Source: JBFLYH01 sp964630235 (GTDB lineage Bacteria > Oederibacteriota > JAAXVQ01 > JAUVAV01). Taken from it: a stretch of DNA of 64,000 nucleotides. Of this stretch, positions 17,549 to 25,576 are shown piece after piece. Both the position numbers and the translations under genes were made by a program. How positions within the stretch are numbered: the stretch's first letter is position 1; the number at the start of each line of letters is the position of its first letter. Where the stretch lies: positions 248,001 to 312,000 of the forward strand of contig CAZVUO010000003.1 of the NCBI GenBank assembly GCA_964630235.1. Reading direction: 5' to 3'. A model generated the notes under the pieces. The model saw only the letters and a program-made list of their open reading frames with translations. It was not told the origin of the DNA and made no database searches.

Positions 17549-18526
17549 TCATACACCGGCCGCCGCTACGATCACCTGGATCGCCTGAATAGGTTTTAGG
17601 CCCTGCTCCTTGACCGCGGCCATGAAGCCCGCGTCCGCCGAGAGGCAGGGATTGGCGTTCACTTCCAGCACCCACAGCTTGCCGTTGGGGTCCTGCCTGA
17701 AATCCACCCGCGCGTAACCCCGCAACCCAAAAATATCCCAGCACTTCAGCGCCAGCGCCCGCAGCTCCTGGGCCAAAGACCCAGCGGCGAGAAAGACGCG
17801 CCGCGTGTGCTGGTATTCGAAGGCCGTGGGGTCCCACTTGGCCTGGTAGGTCAGCAGGCGCGGCTGGCCGGCAGGCCAGGCCTCGAAGGTGATCTCCGCC
17901 GGCGGCAGGGTCTCGGGTCCCTCCGGGACGCGCTCCAACAAGGACACATTGAATTCCCGGCCCTCGATGAACGTTTCCAACAACAGACCCTGCTCCCTGA
18001 AGCGTCCCAGTTTCTCCGCCAGTACCGTGACCGGGTCCTTACCCGCAGCAACGAACGCGGACGCGTCGATGCCCACCGAGGCATCCTCGCCCAAGGGTTT
18101 GATGATCCAGGGGCCAGGCACGGAAACTTTGTCCGGCGGCCTGCGCACGACCTGCCAGGCGGGAGTGGCCACCCCCTGGGCCGCGAGCGCGGCCTTGGCC
18201 AGGGCCTTGTCATTCGTCTGCGCCAGGGCTGATGAGCCTGAGCCAGTGAACCGGAGCCCGCAGAGCTCCAACAGGCCCGCGACGCGCGCCTGGCCGCGGC
18301 TGTCCGCGCCCACGGCCTCGACCAGGTTGAACACCACGTCCGGCCGGAAGGCCAGCATACGGTCCCACGCGCGAGCCAGGCCCGGCCAGTCAGCCGGCAG
18401 GGCGCAACGCGCGCAGTCAATGCCCGCCTGCGCCAGGGCAGATTCCACGAGCAGTACCTGGTCCAGCACGTCGGCCGCGTCGGGCGCAAGGGGATCAGGC
18501 TGGTTATAGAGGATGGCGATCCGCAT
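17549..18526 (-). CDS. ATP-grasp ligase, D-Ala-D-Ala ligase-like (second of pair)
   Basis: 325 residues. N-terminal Rossmann-like half (MRIAILYNQPD), FRPDVVFNLVEA, and an ATP-grasp fold with PWIIKPLGEDASVGID for the phosphate-binding loop, LLETFIEGREFNVSLL, YARVDFRQDPNGKLWVLEVNANPCL for the Mg-binding Glu/Asn. The family joins a carboxylate to an amine with ATP. It differs clearly from Ddl and from its neighbour, so it probably makes something other than D-Ala-D-Ala. It follows the first ATP-grasp gene by 6 bases with no ribosome binding site of its own, so translation is likely coupled. Third gene of the kamA operon. Confidence 0.85.
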   Translation of the reverse strand: MRIAILYNQPDPLAPDAADVLDQVLLVESALAQAGIDCARCALPADWPGLARAWDRMLAFRPDVVFNLVEAVGADSRGQARVAGLLELCGLRFTGSGSSALAQTNDKALAKAALAAQGVATPAWQVVRRPPDKVSVPGPWIIKPLGEDASVGIDASAFVAAGKDPVTVLAEKLGRFREQGLLLETFIEGREFNVSLLERVPEGPETLPPAEITFEAWPAGQPRLLTYQAKWDPTAFEYQHTRRVFLAAGSLAQELRALALKCWDIFGLRGYARVDFRQDPNGKLWVLEVNANPCLSADAGFMAAVKEQGLKPIQAIQVIVAAAGV

Positions 18527-18532
18527 GGGGGG

Positions 18533-19552
18533 TCAGGCGCCGCGGACCTGGCTGACCACCGCAGGAGCCTGGTTCAGCCGCTCAGAAGCTGATTCCAGAA
18601 TGCCCGCGATCAACTCGGCATAAGGGATGCCCTGGAGGCGGCAGAGAATGGGAAGGTCGGAATGCACGGGGTGGATGCCGGCCAGGGGATTGATCTCCAG
18701 GAAATGCAAGCGGCCGTCCTGGTCCGCGCGCAGGTCCACACGGCCCGCGTCCCGGCAGCCGAACGCCTGGTAGGCGGCCAGGGCCAGGGCCTCGGCTTCC
18801 TGGACCACGGCCGGGTCCCTGACCAGGGCGTAGGTCACGCGGTCCTCGTACAGCTGCTTATTGCTGTAGGAGTAAACCCCCGGCTCGGCTTTCTCGCCCA
18901 GGTGGATCTCCAGCACGCCAAGGCTGCGGGCTTTGCGTCCTGTGCCCAGGATGCCCACCGTAACCTCGCGGCCAGGAAGATAGCGTTCCACGAGCACCGG
19001 CTGCTGGAATTGTTCCAGCAGCCGGGCAACTTGCTTTTGCAGCGCCGCCTGGTCCCGGACCAGCGACTGCAAGGTCACGCCCTTGCCCGTGCCTTCGGCC
19101 ACGGGCTTGACGAAAGCGGGAAAGGCGAACGGCACCCGCAGGTCCCGGACTTCCTCCCGGGAGGACACGGAGAGGAACGCCGGCGTGGCCAGGCCGGCAT
19201 CGCGCACGATCCGTTTGGCCATGCCTTTGTCCAGGGTAAGGGCCAGGGTCAGGGGATCGCCGAAGGTATAAGGAAGGCCGTACGCTTCCAGCAGGGCCGG
19301 CACCTGGGCCTCGCGGCTGCGGCCCCAGAGGCCCTCGCACAGGTTGAAAACCAGGTCCCAGCGCTCGCCCCGGCCCAAGGCCGCCACCAGTGAAAAAACG
19401 TTGCCCACGCGGACGGCCGCGTGCCCCAGGCCGGCCAGGACCTGCTCCAGGCCGGCAATGGTCTCTTCGCTGTCGAACTCCGCGACCGCCTCGGGCGTCA
19501 GCCCGGCCGCCAGGTAGTCGGATTTGAGGTCATAGGTCAGGCCGATCCGCAT
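18533..19552 (-). CDS. ATP-grasp ligase, D-Ala-D-Ala ligase-like (first of pair)
   Basis: 339 residues. Starts MRIGLTYDLKSDY, has RWDLVFNLCEGLWGRSREAQ, then the ATP-grasp core FPAFVKPVAEGTGKGV, VLVERYLPGREVTVGIL and GRVDLRADQDGRLHFLEINPL for nucleotide and Mg binding. The GIHPVHSDLP segment near the end resembles D-Ala-D-Ala-ligase-like enzymes of unknown substrate. ATG 19552 lies inside the end of kamA (23-base overlap), which ties it to that enzyme. Product unknown; ligation of the beta-amino acid made by KamA is a hypothesis. Confidence 0.85.
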   Translation of the reverse strand: MRIGLTYDLKSDYLAAGLTPEAVAEFDSEETIAGLEQVLAGLGHAAVRVGNVFSLVAALGRGERWDLVFNLCEGLWGRSREAQVPALLEAYGLPYTFGDPLTLALTLDKGMAKRIVRDAGLATPAFLSVSSREEVRDLRVPFAFPAFVKPVAEGTGKGVTLQSLVRDQAALQKQVARLLEQFQQPVLVERYLPGREVTVGILGTGRKARSLGVLEIHLGEKAEPGVYSYSNKQLYEDRVTYALVRDPAVVQEAEALALAAYQAFGCRDAGRVDLRADQDGRLHFLEINPLAGIHPVHSDLPILCRLQGIPYAELIAGILESASERLNQAPAVVSQVRGA

Positions 19553-20930
19553 TCCCGTCCCCCTTCAATTTCAGCAGCGATTTTTTCTGGCTGCGGCGCC
19601 GGTAACGCGGGGTTTTCTCGGGGACCAGTGCCTTGTCATTGCCCCGGATCAGGTTGGCCGTGCCGCCCTCCTTGCCGTTGCCGTTCTGGCGCCGGGCCCG
19701 TTCCAGGTCCAACTCGTGCGGGTTGTGATAGTTGATGATCATGCCCTCGTAGTTGCGCAGCAGCACGTCGTGTTCGGTGGCGGACAGGAGATAGAACGGC
19801 TGGAGGGGGATCTTGCCGCCCCCGCCGGGCGCGTCCACCACGAAGGTGGGAACGCACAGACCGCCCGTGTACCCGCGCATCATCTCGATGATCTGGACCC
19901 CTTTCCAGACATTGGTGCGGAAATGCTCCACGCCCCGCACCGGATCGCACTGGTACAGGTAGTAGGGGCGCACCATGATGCATTGCAGTTCGTGGCACAG
20001 ATCGCGCATGGTCTCCACCGTGTCGTTCACGCCCCGCAGGAGCACGGACTGGTTGGACAGCGGGATCCCCGCGCGCAGGATCTTGTCGCAGGCCTCGCGC
20101 GATTCGGGCGTGATCTCGGTCGGGTGGTTGAACTGGACGTTCACCCAGAGCGGCCGGTGTTTGGCCAGCATGCGCACCAGGTCGTCGGTGATCCGCATGG
20201 GCAGCACCACCGGCACCCGGGTGCCGATGCGCAGGACCTCGACATGCGAAATGCGCTGGAGCTCGCCCAGGAACCAGTCCAGCAGGTCCAGGTTCAGGGT
20301 GAGCGGGTCGCCGCCGGAGACGATCACTTCCCGGATCTCGGCCGTGGCGCGCACGTACTCCAACATCTTCAGCAGGTCCAGCTTGGAACAGGCGGCCTCG
20401 CCCCCGCGCCACACGCGTTTGCGGGTGCAGTGCCGGCAATTCATGCTGCAGACGTTGGTGACCACGGCCAGCACCCGGTCCGGATAGCGGTGGACCAGAC
20501 CCGGGGCCTGCATGTCCTCCTCTTCCTCGAGGGGATCCGTGTCGCCGACCACCTGGTATTCCAGCTCCTTGATGTCCGGCAGGCACTGCTTGCGGATGGG
20601 ATCCTCGGGATTGAACCAGTCAATCAGCGAAAAATAATAAGGCGTGACCGCGTACGGGAAGACCTCCAGCAGGCGGCGGTACTTGGAAACCTGGTAAGGC
20701 TTGAGGTTCAGCAGATCGATCAGCTGGTCAACGGTCCGCAGGCGGTTGGCCATTTGCCAGCGCCAGTCGTTCCATTGTTCCTGCGTCACATCCGGCCACA
20801 ACCGGCGGATCAGGGCGTCATTTTTGAACAGGACGCCTTCCGCCAGATGGCCGGCGGTCAGAACGGACCGGCTGGTTCCTTCGCCTGACAGCGGAGGCTC
20901 GTCGTTTTCCTTCAACAAGTCGTTTTCCAT
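19530..20930 (-). CDS. KamA family radical SAM aminomutase (lysine 2,3-aminomutase-like)
   Basis: 466 residues. The radical SAM cluster cysteines are 161, 165 and 168 in NVCSMNCRHCTRKR. The PLP lysine is in DAPGGGGKIPL, and the two aspartates that hold the substrate epsilon-amino group in clostridial lysine 2,3-aminomutase appear conserved (QCDP and VVDAPGGGGK), supporting L-lysine to beta-lysine chemistry. It has an N-terminal extension and a basic C-terminal tail (about 50 residues, RRRSQKKSLLK) beyond the core. ATG 20930 follows GGAGAGGG. First gene of an operon with two ATP-grasp ligases; its promoter lies about 260 bases upstream. Confidence 0.9.
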   Translation of the reverse strand: MENDLLKENDEPPLSGEGTSRSVLTAGHLAEGVLFKNDALIRRLWPDVTQEQWNDWRWQMANRLRTVDQLIDLLNLKPYQVSKYRRLLEVFPYAVTPYYFSLIDWFNPEDPIRKQCLPDIKELEYQVVGDTDPLEEEEDMQAPGLVHRYPDRVLAVVTNVCSMNCRHCTRKRVWRGGEAACSKLDLLKMLEYVRATAEIREVIVSGGDPLTLNLDLLDWFLGELQRISHVEVLRIGTRVPVVLPMRITDDLVRMLAKHRPLWVNVQFNHPTEITPESREACDKILRAGIPLSNQSVLLRGVNDTVETMRDLCHELQCIMVRPYYLYQCDPVRGVEHFRTNVWKGVQIIEMMRGYTGGLCVPTFVVDAPGGGGKIPLQPFYLLSATEHDVLLRNYEGMIINYHNPHELDLERARRQNGNGKEGGTANLIRGNDKALVPEKTPRYRRRSQKKSLLKLKGDGNADRPDL

Positions 20931-21192
20931 GCTGCCCTCTCCCCGCGGGGGGTGAATGAGATGCCGAGGCCCAAGGCCTTCGGTCGGACGGCCCAACGCG
21001 TTGCGCTGGCTCTACACCGTCATCACGCTCCTGTGCGCGGGGCTGGCATCCGGGCGGAGGAAAACCAGGTGGGAAATCAGGAAAGACCTGCTCGCGGTCT
21101 TCATGGGTGTGTGGTGAACTGCACCTCACACGGGCGGACGGCCGCGCGGGCCGCCCCGGGACCCGTCATTGGGCTGTGAAGCCCGGGCTGCT
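20931..21192 (-). promoter_or_regulatory. Long GC-rich 5' leader of the kamA operon
   Basis: If the promoter at 21199-21227 is used, the kamA mRNA carries about 260 bases of leader. It is rich in self-complementary GC blocks (for example around 21135-21160). Fragments such as GAGGTGCAG and CCGAAGG recall lysine-riboswitch elements, but the full core is not recognisable, so no riboswitch is called. A 54-codon plus-strand frame (20956-21117) exists without a proper ribosome binding site. Confidence 0.35.
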
Positions 21193-21198
21193 GTTTTT

Positions 21199-21227
21199 TT
21201 TATAGAGCCTATCCGCCTTTTTGTCCA
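21199..21227 (-). promoter_or_regulatory. Putative promoter of the kamA operon
   Basis: On the minus strand, TGGACA (21227-21222), a 17-base spacer and TATAAA (21204-21199): five of six matches to each sigma70 box. It sits in an AT-rich, T-tract-rich patch (21190-21270) in otherwise GC-rich DNA. Confidence 0.55.
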
Positions 21228-21292
21228 TCATTATTTTTTTTACACACCATTTTTTTATTCTTTTCCCCCTCAGCGAAACAGGCCCTCCGCCT

Positions 21293-21425
21293 GATGGTTG
21301 GGTGCCTACCCAGCTAGCTCACCAGCCTCACCAAACCCTTTTTGCATTCGGATCCGGATTCGCCTTCCGGATCCGAATCATGAATACCGAAGGCCTTGAG
21401 GTAGCTGGGTAGGCACCCAACCATC
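21293..21425. repeat. Nested inverted repeat (133 bp palindromic structure)
   Basis: Outer arms 21293-21316 and 21402-21425 are a perfect 24-base inverted repeat (GATGGTTGGGTGCCTACC...). Inner arms 21346-21357 and 21367-21378 are a perfect 12-base inverted repeat (ATTCGGATCCGG) around a 9-base loop; the DNA between is partly complementary as well. The whole can form a long cruciform or RNA hairpin. It lies between the divergent kamA and GNAT-HDAC promoters. No coding capacity. Confidence 0.85.
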
Positions 21426-21441
21426 CCCGTATCTTTTTGGC

Positions 21442-21471
21442 TTGGGCCGTGCCCGGCCACAGGTTTATAAT
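21442..21471 (+). promoter_or_regulatory. Putative promoter of the GNAT-HDAC gene
   Basis: TTGGGC at 21442-21447, 18-base spacer, perfect TATAAT at 21466-21471. Predicted start near 21478, 25 bases before the ATG, with GAGGTCC as ribosome binding site. It begins directly after the nested palindrome. Confidence 0.55.
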
Positions 21472-21502
21472 GCCTCTTTAGCCTTTTTCCCGAGGTCCTG
21501 GC

Positions 21503-23317
21503 ATGTTTCGCATCTTCCCCATTTACGACGCGGTCACGCCGGCCGAAACGCAGGCGATCGCGCAGGTGCAGGCGATCATCCGTTCGCAGTTCTCGGCCAT
21601 TCCGGAAAAAGAGATCGCCAAGATCCCGGCCCGCCTGAAGAACCCCCTGAAGTACCGGTTCCGCACGATCCTGTTCGTGGGGGAGAATTTCTACGGCCGG
21701 GTCGAGGCGTTCGCCCTGCTGCTGCACGCGCCGGATCTGAATTTCTGCTACCTGGACCTCCTGGCCACGAGCAAGCAGACCATGGGGCGCGGCATCGGCA
21801 GCGCGCTCTACGAACGCGTCCGCGAGGAGGCCCTGAGCTTAAAAAGCGTGGGCCTGTTCCTGGAGTGCCTGCCCGACGACCCCAAGCTCTGCCGCGACCC
21901 CGAGGTGCTCAAGGAGAACATGGCGCGCCTCAAGTTCTACGAATATTACGGCGCGCGGCCGATCCTCAACACGCGCTACGAGACGCCTTTAAACGCCGAG
22001 GACGACAACCCGCCTTACCTCCTCTTCGACGACCTGGGCCAGGGCACGACCCTGAGCCGGGACGTGGCCAGGAGCATTGTCCGGGCCATCCTGGAGCGGA
22101 AGTACCGCGAGGTGGTGCCCAAGGATTATTTACAAATGGTGGTGGCGTCCGTGCAGGAGGACCCCGTGCAGCTGCGGGAGCCGCGCTACCTGAAAAAACC
22201 ACGCGCCCAGTCCCCGGCGCAGGTGCCGGCCGAGCAGAAAATCGCCCTGCTCATGAACCGCGAGCACGAGATCCACCACGTCAAGGAAAGCGGCTACGTC
22301 GAAGCGCCGGTCCGCATCTCCGCCATTCTGCGCGAACTCGACAAGACCGGCCTTTTCCAGCACCGGAAAGCCTGGCACGTGGCGGAAAAATACATCGCGG
22401 AAGTGCACGACGCGGACTATGTCCGCTATTTCCGGCGCGTGTGCCAGACCCTGCCTGAGAACGAGTCCGTCTATCCCTACGTGTTCCCCATCCGCAACCT
22501 CACCCGGCCGCCGAGGGAGCTCTCCGTCTGCGCCGGCTATTACGGCATTGACACCTTCACGCCCCTGAACCGCAACGCCTACATCGCGGCCAGGCGCGCG
22601 GTGGACTGCGCGCTCACGGGCGCCCACCATATTCTGACCACCCGCCACCTCGCCTACGCCCTGGTCCGGCCCCCGGGCCACCACGCCGAGCGCGGGGCGT
22701 TCGGCGGCTTCTGCTACTTCAACTCCGCGGCCATCGCGGCCCACTACTTGAGCCGTTACGGCAAGGTGGCGATCCTGGACATTGATTACCACCACGGCAA
22801 CGGCCAGCAGGAGATCTTTTACCAGCGCAACGACGTGCTCACCGTGTCCCTGCACGCGCATCCCAGCTTTGCCTATCCCTTTTTCACCGGTTTCAAGGAC
22901 GAAACCGGCCAGGGGCCGGGGCAAGGATACAACATCAATCACCCCCTGCCCGAGCGGCTCGAAGCCACGGCTTACACGCCGGTCCTGGCCACGGCCCTGA
23001 AGCAGGTGCGGAAATTCGGCCCGCAGTTCCTGGTGGTGGCGTTTGGCGCGGACACGGGTCGGGGCGACCCGACCGGGACCTGGGAATGGCTGCCGGCGGA
23101 TTTCGAGCGGCACGGCCGGATGATCGGCGGCCTGCGCCTGCCCACCCTGATCGCGCAGGAAGGCGGCTACAACACCCGCAACCTGGGCGCGAACGTCAGG
23201 AATTTCCTGGAGGGATTGTGGCAGGGTTTCCACCACGAGGCGCCAGCCGAACCTGCCGCCGCGGCCAAGCCCGAGAAAGCCAAGACCGACCCGCCGGCTT
23301 CGCAGGTGATCCGCTGA
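21503..23317 (+). CDS. GNAT acetyltransferase - HDAC-like deacetylase fusion
   Basis: 604 residues with two opposing catalytic domains. Residues 1-170: GNAT fold, with the acetyl-CoA loop MGRGIGSALYERV at 94-106 and YEYYGARPI near its end. Residues about 245-575: histone deacetylase / acetylpolyamine amidohydrolase fold, with the active-site pair His393-His394 in RPPGHHAERGAFGGFC, Zn ligands Asp428 and His430 in DIDYHHGNG, and Asp517 in AFGADTGRGDPTG, close to acetylpolyamine amidohydrolases. The C-terminus is an Ala/Pro/Lys tail. Likely acts on small acetylated amines. It is divergent from kamA, so an acetylated lysine-derived product is a reasonable guess, not shown. Confidence 0.9.
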   Translation: MFRIFPIYDAVTPAETQAIAQVQAIIRSQFSAIPEKEIAKIPARLKNPLKYRFRTILFVGENFYGRVEAFALLLHAPDLNFCYLDLLATSKQTMGRGIGSALYERVREEALSLKSVGLFLECLPDDPKLCRDPEVLKENMARLKFYEYYGARPILNTRYETPLNAEDDNPPYLLFDDLGQGTTLSRDVARSIVRAILERKYREVVPKDYLQMVVASVQEDPVQLREPRYLKKPRAQSPAQVPAEQKIALLMNREHEIHHVKESGYVEAPVRISAILRELDKTGLFQHRKAWHVAEKYIAEVHDADYVRYFRRVCQTLPENESVYPYVFPIRNLTRPPRELSVCAGYYGIDTFTPLNRNAYIAARRAVDCALTGAHHILTTRHLAYALVRPPGHHAERGAFGGFCYFNSAAIAAHYLSRYGKVAILDIDYHHGNGQQEIFYQRNDVLTVSLHAHPSFAYPFFTGFKDETGQGPGQGYNINHPLPERLEATAYTPVLATALKQVRKFGPQFLVVAFGADTGRGDPTGTWEWLPADFERHGRMIGGLRLPTLIAQEGGYNTRNLGANVRNFLEGLWQGFHHEAPAEPAAAAKPEKAKTDPPASQVIR

Positions 23318-23486
23318 CCCGGGTCCTCTTCAGGGACCCGCTTGATCCCAATCCCCTTCGCATGAACCCGCTGATCCCCGTTCGCCAACCGGAAAAACGG
23401 GGGCCTGATTGTCCCTTGTTTTTTCCGCCCTGTTTCCTTAAAATGAGCGCTCTTGTTCATGTTCAGGGGGAAAGGAACCGCGCAGG

Positions 23487-25094
23487 ATGCCAGAGGTGGG
23501 ACAGATCTTAGCCAGCGGCAACGAGGCCGTGGCCCGGGCGGCCCGGGCCTGCGGCTGTCATCTCGGGACCGGCTATCCCGGCACGCCCTCCACGGAGATC
23601 CTCGAGGAGTTCGGCCGTCTGGGCGGAAAAGCCCAGTGGGCCCCCAACGAAAAAGTGGCGCTCGAGGTGGCCTTGGGCGCGGCCTTTGGCGGCGGCCGCG
23701 CGCTGGCGGCCATGAAGCACGTCGGCCTGAACGTGGCCAGCGATGTCCTGTTCATCGCCGCTTACGCGGACGTGAGCGGGGCGCTGATCGTGGTCTCGGC
23801 CGACGACCCGGGCATGTCCTCGAGCCAGAACGAGCAGGACAACCGCCGCTATGCGGAAGCGGCGGGCGTTCCCATGCTGGAGCCGTCGGATTCCCAGGAA
23901 GCCTACGATTATTTTATCGAAGCGGTCCGCATCTCCGAGCGCTGGCAGATCCCGGTCCTGTTCCGTCTGACCACGCGGATCTGCCATTCGCGGACGGTCC
24001 TGCAGCTCAAGCCCGCGCAGCTGGACCCGCCCCGGATCCACTACCAGAGCAAACCCACGGAACGCGTCATGATCCCGATCCATGCCCGCCCGGCCCACCG
24101 GCGCCTGCGCGCCAAGCTCGCCGAGATCGGCGCCTGGGCCGAGACCGCGGGCCTGCACCGCCTCCTCCCCGGCGGCCCGGACCTGGGCATCATCACCTCG
24201 GGCGTGGCCTTCCAGCACGTCCGCGAGGCCCTGCCCCAGGCCAGCGTCCTCAAGCTGGGGCTCACGCATCCCCTGCCGTTCCAGGCCATCCGGGCTTTTA
24301 TCCAGCAGGTCCGGCGCTGCCTGGTGGTGGAGGAAGGCGATCCCTATCTGGTCCAGGCCCTGCGCGGCCAGAACCTTCCGGTGGAAGGCAAAGCCGAGGC
24401 GTTCCGCTTCGGCGAGCTGAACGTGGACCGCGTCCGCCGGCTCGCGGGCTTGGACGCCAGCCCCGAACCCCAACCCCTGCCGGGCAAACCGCCCGAGCTC
24501 TGTCCGGGCTGCCCGCACCGCAAGACCTTCGAAGTGCTCCGCGACCTGAAAGCGATCGTGGCCGGGGACATCGGCTGCTACACCCTCGGCGTCCTGCCGC
24601 CCTTCTCGGCCATGGATTCGCAGCTGTGCATGGGCGCCAGCATCGGCGTGGGCTTGGGCCTGCGCCACGTGCTGCCGGAAGCGGAGGCGCGCCGCGTGGT
24701 CAGCGTGATCGGGGACAGCACCTTCGTGCACAGCGGCATCACCGGCCTGGTGGAAATGGTCTACAATCCTCCGTCCACCGGCCACGTGGTGCTCATTTTG
24801 GACAACGACACCACGGCCATGACCGGACTGCAGGAACATCCTGGCACCGGCCGGAAACTGGACGGCAGCCCGGCGGCCAAGCTGTCCCTCGAGGAGGTGG
24901 CGCGGGCCGTGGGCATCCAGCAGGTCATGGTCCTGGACCCGGCTCAGGACAGCGCCCGGCTCGCGGAGGTCCTGACCCAGGCGCGCCGGGACGCGGAGCT
25001 CAGGGTCATCATTTTGCGGCGCCCCTGCGTGCTGACGGCCGGAGCGCGGCGCAAGGCGGACGAGGCCCGTTCCTCCGAGGCTCCCGCATGCTGA
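23487..25094 (+). CDS. iorA: Indolepyruvate ferredoxin oxidoreductase alpha subunit, lacking the C-terminal ferredoxin domain
   Basis: 535 residues. The enzyme oxidatively decarboxylates aryl pyruvates to aryl-acyl-CoA with TPP and ferredoxin. Seen: YPGTPSTEILEE, AFGGGRALAAMKHVGLNVA (pyrimidine-binding half), the LCPGCPHRKTFE segment, and the TPP/Mg site GDIGCYTLGVLPPF ... MGASIGVGLGL with DNDTTAMTGLQEHPG. Typical IorA ends in an 8-cysteine two-[4Fe-4S] domain; here the chain stops just after the VIILRRPCVL segment, with no CxxCxxC. No frameshift explains this because iorB starts in the last codons (7-base overlap). Electron transfer must use another ferredoxin. Confidence 0.92.
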   Translation: MPEVGQILASGNEAVARAARACGCHLGTGYPGTPSTEILEEFGRLGGKAQWAPNEKVALEVALGAAFGGGRALAAMKHVGLNVASDVLFIAAYADVSGALIVVSADDPGMSSSQNEQDNRRYAEAAGVPMLEPSDSQEAYDYFIEAVRISERWQIPVLFRLTTRICHSRTVLQLKPAQLDPPRIHYQSKPTERVMIPIHARPAHRRLRAKLAEIGAWAETAGLHRLLPGGPDLGIITSGVAFQHVREALPQASVLKLGLTHPLPFQAIRAFIQQVRRCLVVEEGDPYLVQALRGQNLPVEGKAEAFRFGELNVDRVRRLAGLDASPEPQPLPGKPPELCPGCPHRKTFEVLRDLKAIVAGDIGCYTLGVLPPFSAMDSQLCMGASIGVGLGLRHVLPEAEARRVVSVIGDSTFVHSGITGLVEMVYNPPSTGHVVLILDNDTTAMTGLQEHPGTGRKLDGSPAAKLSLEEVARAVGIQQVMVLDPAQDSARLAEVLTQARRDAELRVIILRRPCVLTAGARRKADEARSSEAPAC

Positions 25095-25576
25095 CCGCCG
25101 TGACCAACGTGCGCATCGCGGGCCTGGGCGGCCAGGGCATCCTCACGGCCGCTGACCTCCTGTCCGAGGTGGCCTTCCGCTTTGGCCTCGACGTCAAGCA
25201 GAGCGAGATCCACGGCATGAGCCAGCGCGGCGGTTCGGTGTACAGCGACGTGCGCTTCGGGCCCGAGGTGCGAAGCCCCATGATCCCGGAGCGGGCCGCG
25301 GACTTCCTGCTGGTGCTGGACGCGGAACAGGTGGAGAACAACCGGGACATCCTGAAGCCCGGCGGCAAGCTGCTGGGGCCGGACCGCGTGGATGCGCGGG
25401 TCCTGCCCAACCGCCGCAGCCTCAACCTGGCCCTGCTCGGCGCCCTGAGCCGCGAACTGCCGTTCCCGTCGGCGCTCTGGGAGGAAGCGCTCCGCGCCCG
25501 CTTCCCCGCGCGCCTGCACCCTTCGGCCCTCGCGGCCTTTCACGCCACCGGCCCGGCCCAAAGGAGCCAGCCATGA
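25088..25576 (+). CDS. iorB: Indolepyruvate ferredoxin oxidoreductase beta subunit
   Basis: 162 residues, slightly short for IorB. It is the gamma-type domain of 2-oxoacid:ferredoxin oxidoreductases, with RIAGLGGQGILTAADLL at the N-terminus and the diagnostic QSEIHGMSQRGGSVYSDVRFG. It pairs with IorA; overlaps of 7 bases with iorA and 4 bases (ATGA) with the CoA ligase show a coupled operon. Confidence 0.93.
   Translation: MLTAVTNVRIAGLGGQGILTAADLLSEVAFRFGLDVKQSEIHGMSQRGGSVYSDVRFGPEVRSPMIPERAADFLLVLDAEQVENNRDILKPGGKLLGPDRVDARVLPNRRSLNLALLGALSRELPFPSALWEEALRARFPARLHPSALAAFHATGPAQRSQP

Noticed and set aside
20956..21117. 54-codon plus-strand frame in the kamA leader
   Set aside because: No proper ribosome binding site spacing, no family similarity, and it lies antisense to a probable 5' leader.
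20931..21192. Lysine riboswitch ahead of kamA
   Set aside because: Only short echoes of the L-box (GAGGTGCAG, CCGAAGG); the ordered core segments are missing.
23453..25087. Plus-strand frame of over 500 codons overlapping iorA
   Set aside because: Out-of-frame shadow; only its last 163 codons from 25088 are real (iorB).
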